Shown: in pieces, positions 43,161 to 64,000 of the stretch
Layout of the letters: each line of letters opens with the position of its first letter
How positions within the stretch are numbered: position 1 is the stretch's first letter
From: Nocardia puris
GTDB lineage: Bacteria > Actinomycetota > Actinomycetes > Mycobacteriales > Mycobacteriaceae
Length of the DNA: 64,000 nt
Assembly: GCF_003315035.1 (NCBI RefSeq)
Contig: NZ_QNRE01000005.1
Coordinates: 294,645-358,644 of the forward strand
Direction: 5' to 3'
Program-made: the position numbers and the translations under genes
The notes under the pieces: generated by a model
Database searches by the model: none
Told to the model about the DNA's origin: nothing
What the model saw: only the letters and a program-made list of their open reading frames with translations

Positions 43161-43553
43161 GTGACGCAAGAATCTTCGATGGAGGCCAGCCTGTCGCAAT
43201 GGCGGCAGTACAAGCAGAGCGCCGAATCCGGTGAGTTCCGGATGGATGAGCAATTGGGTGGAGCCCTGAAAAAGCGGTGCGATACGCCTTTTTTGAGCGG
43301 CCTGGAGAAAGATCTGCTCCGCATGGCGGGTGACCTCGGCCAGCTGAGTGGTTTTGGAACGCTTCCCTCCGCCGAGGCGCTACGGCAGAAGTTCCAGAAC
43401 AAGGCAGTCAGCGACGCCGACTCGGCGGTCAATCAGTTGATGAAGCACATCGAGTTGGTCTCCCTGATGCGCGACACCTACGCGCTGGCGATCCGCAAGC
43501 TCACCGATCAGGATCAGGCAAATGCGAACGGCCTCAACCAAACTCAGGTGTAG
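43161..43553 (+). CDS. Hypothetical helical protein, 130 aa, partner of the DUF3558 lipoprotein
   Basis: I do not recognise a named family. The product (from GTG 43161) is largely helical: MEASLSQWRQYKQSAESGEF, a MDEQLGGALKKRC segment, then a long C-terminal coiled helix (DSAVNQLMKHIELVSLMRDT, YALAIRKLTDQDQ). The N-terminal Trp and helical hairpin recall small secreted or partner proteins found beside DUF3558 genes, such as WXG-like ones, but no WXG motif is present. It is only 50 bp after the lipoprotein, so the two are probably co-transcribed. The frame is open further upstream; GTG 43161 was taken as the first plausible start after the lipoprotein stop. Confidence 0.75.
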   Translation: MTQESSMEASLSQWRQYKQSAESGEFRMDEQLGGALKKRCDTPFLSGLEKDLLRMAGDLGQLSGFGTLPSAEALRQKFQNKAVSDADSAVNQLMKHIELVSLMRDTYALAIRKLTDQDQANANGLNQTQV

Positions 43554-43570
43554 CTGATGCTCCGAGGGCG

Positions 43571-44014
43571 TTACGCGTCCTGGAGAAGTAGCCGGAATGC
43601 GTTGTGGGCGGGGGTGAGTGGGCGAAGGGCGCGGAAGTCCTTTTCATCGAGCGTCAGGATGTCGTTGGTGAGGTAGCGCTCGGCGAGGACGACGTTGACC
43701 GCGTCCGCCAGGTCCAGCCGCAGGCCCCGGTACTGCCCGATGACCTTCTGTGCGACGCGGACGTCGTCTCGATCGACGGCCGGGATCAGCACAGCGCCCT
43801 CCTCCGCCGAGGTCAGCAGGTCATCGAGGACCAGGTCGGCGATCCGGCGGTCCTTGCCGAACCGTGCGATCAGCAGGTGATCGATTTCGTCGAGCACCAT
43901 GGGCGAGACCACGGCGACCGAGGTGGCCAGCAGATCGCGCGCACGGTCGTGCAGGTCGGCGGCGCGGTCGTAGGCGGCGATGATCGCGGACGTGTCGGCG
44001 ATGAAGAAGCTCAC
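43571..44014 (-). CDS. vapC: PIN-domain toxin (VapC-like)
   Basis: The 147-aa PIN-domain protein has the conserved acidic residues in FIADTSAIIAAYDRA (Asp7), VLDEIDHLLIAR (Glu) and LDLADAVNVVLAE (Asp), which bind metal for RNA cleavage, and a closing TNDILTLDEKDF motif. Known VapC toxins cut tRNA or rRNA; the target here is unknown. GTG 44014 overlaps the antitoxin stop (GTGA), so translation of the pair is coupled. It is convergent with the 130-aa gene. Confidence 0.9.
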   Translation of the reverse strand: MSFFIADTSAIIAAYDRAADLHDRARDLLATSVAVVSPMVLDEIDHLLIARFGKDRRIADLVLDDLLTSAEEGAVLIPAVDRDDVRVAQKVIGQYRGLRLDLADAVNVVLAERYLTNDILTLDEKDFRALRPLTPAHNAFRLLLQDA

Positions 44015-44241
44015 CGCTCGTAGGCCTCGCCGAGCAGCTCTTCCGAGTCGGCGGCGAAGCGCGGGTCGCCGGAATCGAAGCTCGGCCACGGCCTGGTCCG
44101 GCGCACGGTGTGGGTCCGGAGCAGGACGAGGTCGATCCCCTCGCGGATCAACTCGGCTTCCGACCGTCCGGATTCCTCGGCGGCGGCCTTGAGGCGCGCG
44201 GCCTGTTCGGCTTCGAGGTACACGCTCGTCTTGCTCTTCAT
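44011..44241 (-). CDS. vapB: Ribbon-helix-helix antitoxin (VapB-like)
   Basis: The 76-aa product has an N-terminal ribbon-helix-helix (KTSVYLEAEQAARLKAAAEE, SGRSEAELIREGIDLVLLRT) and an acidic C-terminal tail (PWPSFDSGDPRFAADSEELL) typical of the part that wraps the PIN toxin. It directly precedes vapC with a GTGA overlap. A GTAGGGT-ACTAC-GTAGGGT repeat lies just upstream of its start (44246-44264) and is the likely autoregulation site. Confidence 0.9.
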   Translation of the reverse strand: MKSKTSVYLEAEQAARLKAAAEESGRSEAELIREGIDLVLLRTHTVRRTRPWPSFDSGDPRFAADSEELLGEAYER

Positions 44242-44245
44242 GAAT

Positions 44246-44264
44246 GTAGGGTACTACGTAGGGT
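44246..44264. promoter_or_regulatory. Candidate VapBC operator
   Basis: A GTAGGGT direct repeat (44246-44252 and 44258-44264) flanks ACTAC. An inner CTACGTAG palindrome (44254-44261) overlaps it. It lies 5 bp before the vapB ATG (minus strand), where RHH antitoxins usually bind. Confidence 0.5.
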
Positions 44265-45053
44265 GGTGCCCTGCATCGACCCCTGGCGGAGTCGAACGGT
44301 CGACGGCCGGTCGCCATTCGGGCGCACCTGGCCGAATGCTTCGAGGTGGTCGGGGAGTGGTGGACCCTGGCTGCGTCATAGCGCAAGCACCGCTCGAACC
44401 CGGCGCCACGATCTCGCCCAGTGTGCGCACAACATGGGTATACGCAAGATATGCATAAGTTATGCGCCAACGCGCATGTGAGCCGGTTCGGGTGCATGAG
44501 TATGCGATCGACTCCGCGCCCGCGGGTGCGGAGTCCCGGTGTGCGCTTCCGTTCGCGGCTCTGGGCGCTGCCGTTGGTCATTCCTTATCTCTATGCCGCG
44601 AATGTCCGGATCACCCTCCGCGCACCCCGAGTCCGGGGATGAACGCCATCGTGCCCGCCGCCGACGGTTGTGGCCCGGCTCACCCCGCAACCCGCACCCC
44701 GCACCCCCTGGTGTGACGACAACGACAGCGAATCGGGGAAAGGCGCGCGGTGGCGCTGCCTGGTGTGATACCCCAGAGCTATGGATCGTGGTTGGTCGGG
44801 TGTGGGAGGCGACGGTAGATTGTTCCGGTGATCAGCGAAGAGTGTCCCGGTTCGGCCGGTCGGTGGGTGTTGGGTGCTGGCGGGCCCATGTAACGACAGC
44901 GGTCCGGCGGACAGATAGTGCCAATGAACTTTTTTGCCTGATTGATATGAGAACTGAACCCGGGGACGCAGGCGCCACGCTCGGATAGGTGTGCGTCGGC
45001 GTCCGGGTGTCGTCGGGGAGCGCTTGCGTGGTGTTCCGGAAGCGAGGTTACGG
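44265..45053. promoter_or_regulatory. Long leader region before the giant NRPS gene
   Basis: No gene is supported in this 789-bp stretch; short open frames in it look like chance. It holds a GCATAA-G-TTATGC palindrome (44453-44465) in a TA-richer patch that also has GTATAC, and an AT-richer block about 44915-44960. These are possible promoter/operator sites for the NRPS. Confidence 0.35.

Positions 45054-64000
<18,947 letters not shown>

Noticed and set aside
44421..44990. Short plus-strand frames in the NRPS leader
   Set aside because: They lack a ribosome site, have Arg/Pro-rich chance composition and no recognisable family.

Overview
The window is high-GC actinobacterial DNA with GTG/ATG starts and many 1-14 bp gene overlaps. 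A six-Mce mce operon, MbtH-linked peptide synthetases, an F420-type PPOX protein and a leucine-degradation operon laid out like Rv2498c-Rv2502c of Mycobacterium tuberculosis point to the order Mycobacteriales. A Nocardia-like genus is the most likely host; this is inferred from gene content, not from a marker gene.

Layout: (1) 1-10.3 kb, the 3' end of a nonribosomal peptide synthetase (NRPS) gene (C-A-T-C-A-T-C-A-T-TE) followed by an MbtH-like gene and a strong terminator hairpin. (2) 10.3-13.4 kb, an HTH/TPR regulator, a divergent 62-aa protein, a serine-hydrolase remnant and an MpaB/DUF2236 protein. (3) 13.7-23.9 kb, two tiny membrane proteins and a complete mce lipid importer (yrbEA, yrbEB, mceA-F and a Mce-associated protein), followed by two adjacent tandem-domain TetR regulators of the Mce3R type (23.9-26.5 kb). 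(4) 26.6-35.6 kb, a translationally coupled leucine/isovalerate operon (accD1-accA1-fadE19-maoC-citE) ending in acetoacetate-CoA ligase, with a divergent TetR gene (BkaR-like) and two palindromes in the shared promoter. (5) 35.6-44.3 kb, an accessory stretch: epimerase, a hipBA module with three evenly spaced operators, a dehalogenase-like hydrolase, a PPOX protein, cobM, a SUKH protein and small unknown proteins, an HsdR remnant, a DUF3558 lipoprotein and a vapBC pair. (6) 45.05 kb to the end, a giant NRPS gene running off the window: an EntF-like first C domain and six C-A units with five visible carrier domains.

Working together: the mce system probably imports a lipid under control of the twin TetR proteins. 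The leucine operon converts isovaleryl-CoA through HMG-CoA to acetyl-CoA and acetoacetate, and AacS reactivates the acetoacetate. The right-hand NRPS pockets read unknown / hydrophobic-or-aromatic (uncertain) / Ser / Ser-like / Thr / same as module 2. The second and sixth A domains are encoded by a direct repeat of at least 1,543 bp that I read as identical and whose codon usage differs from the rest of the gene. I found no rRNA, tRNA, CRISPR array or insertion sequence.
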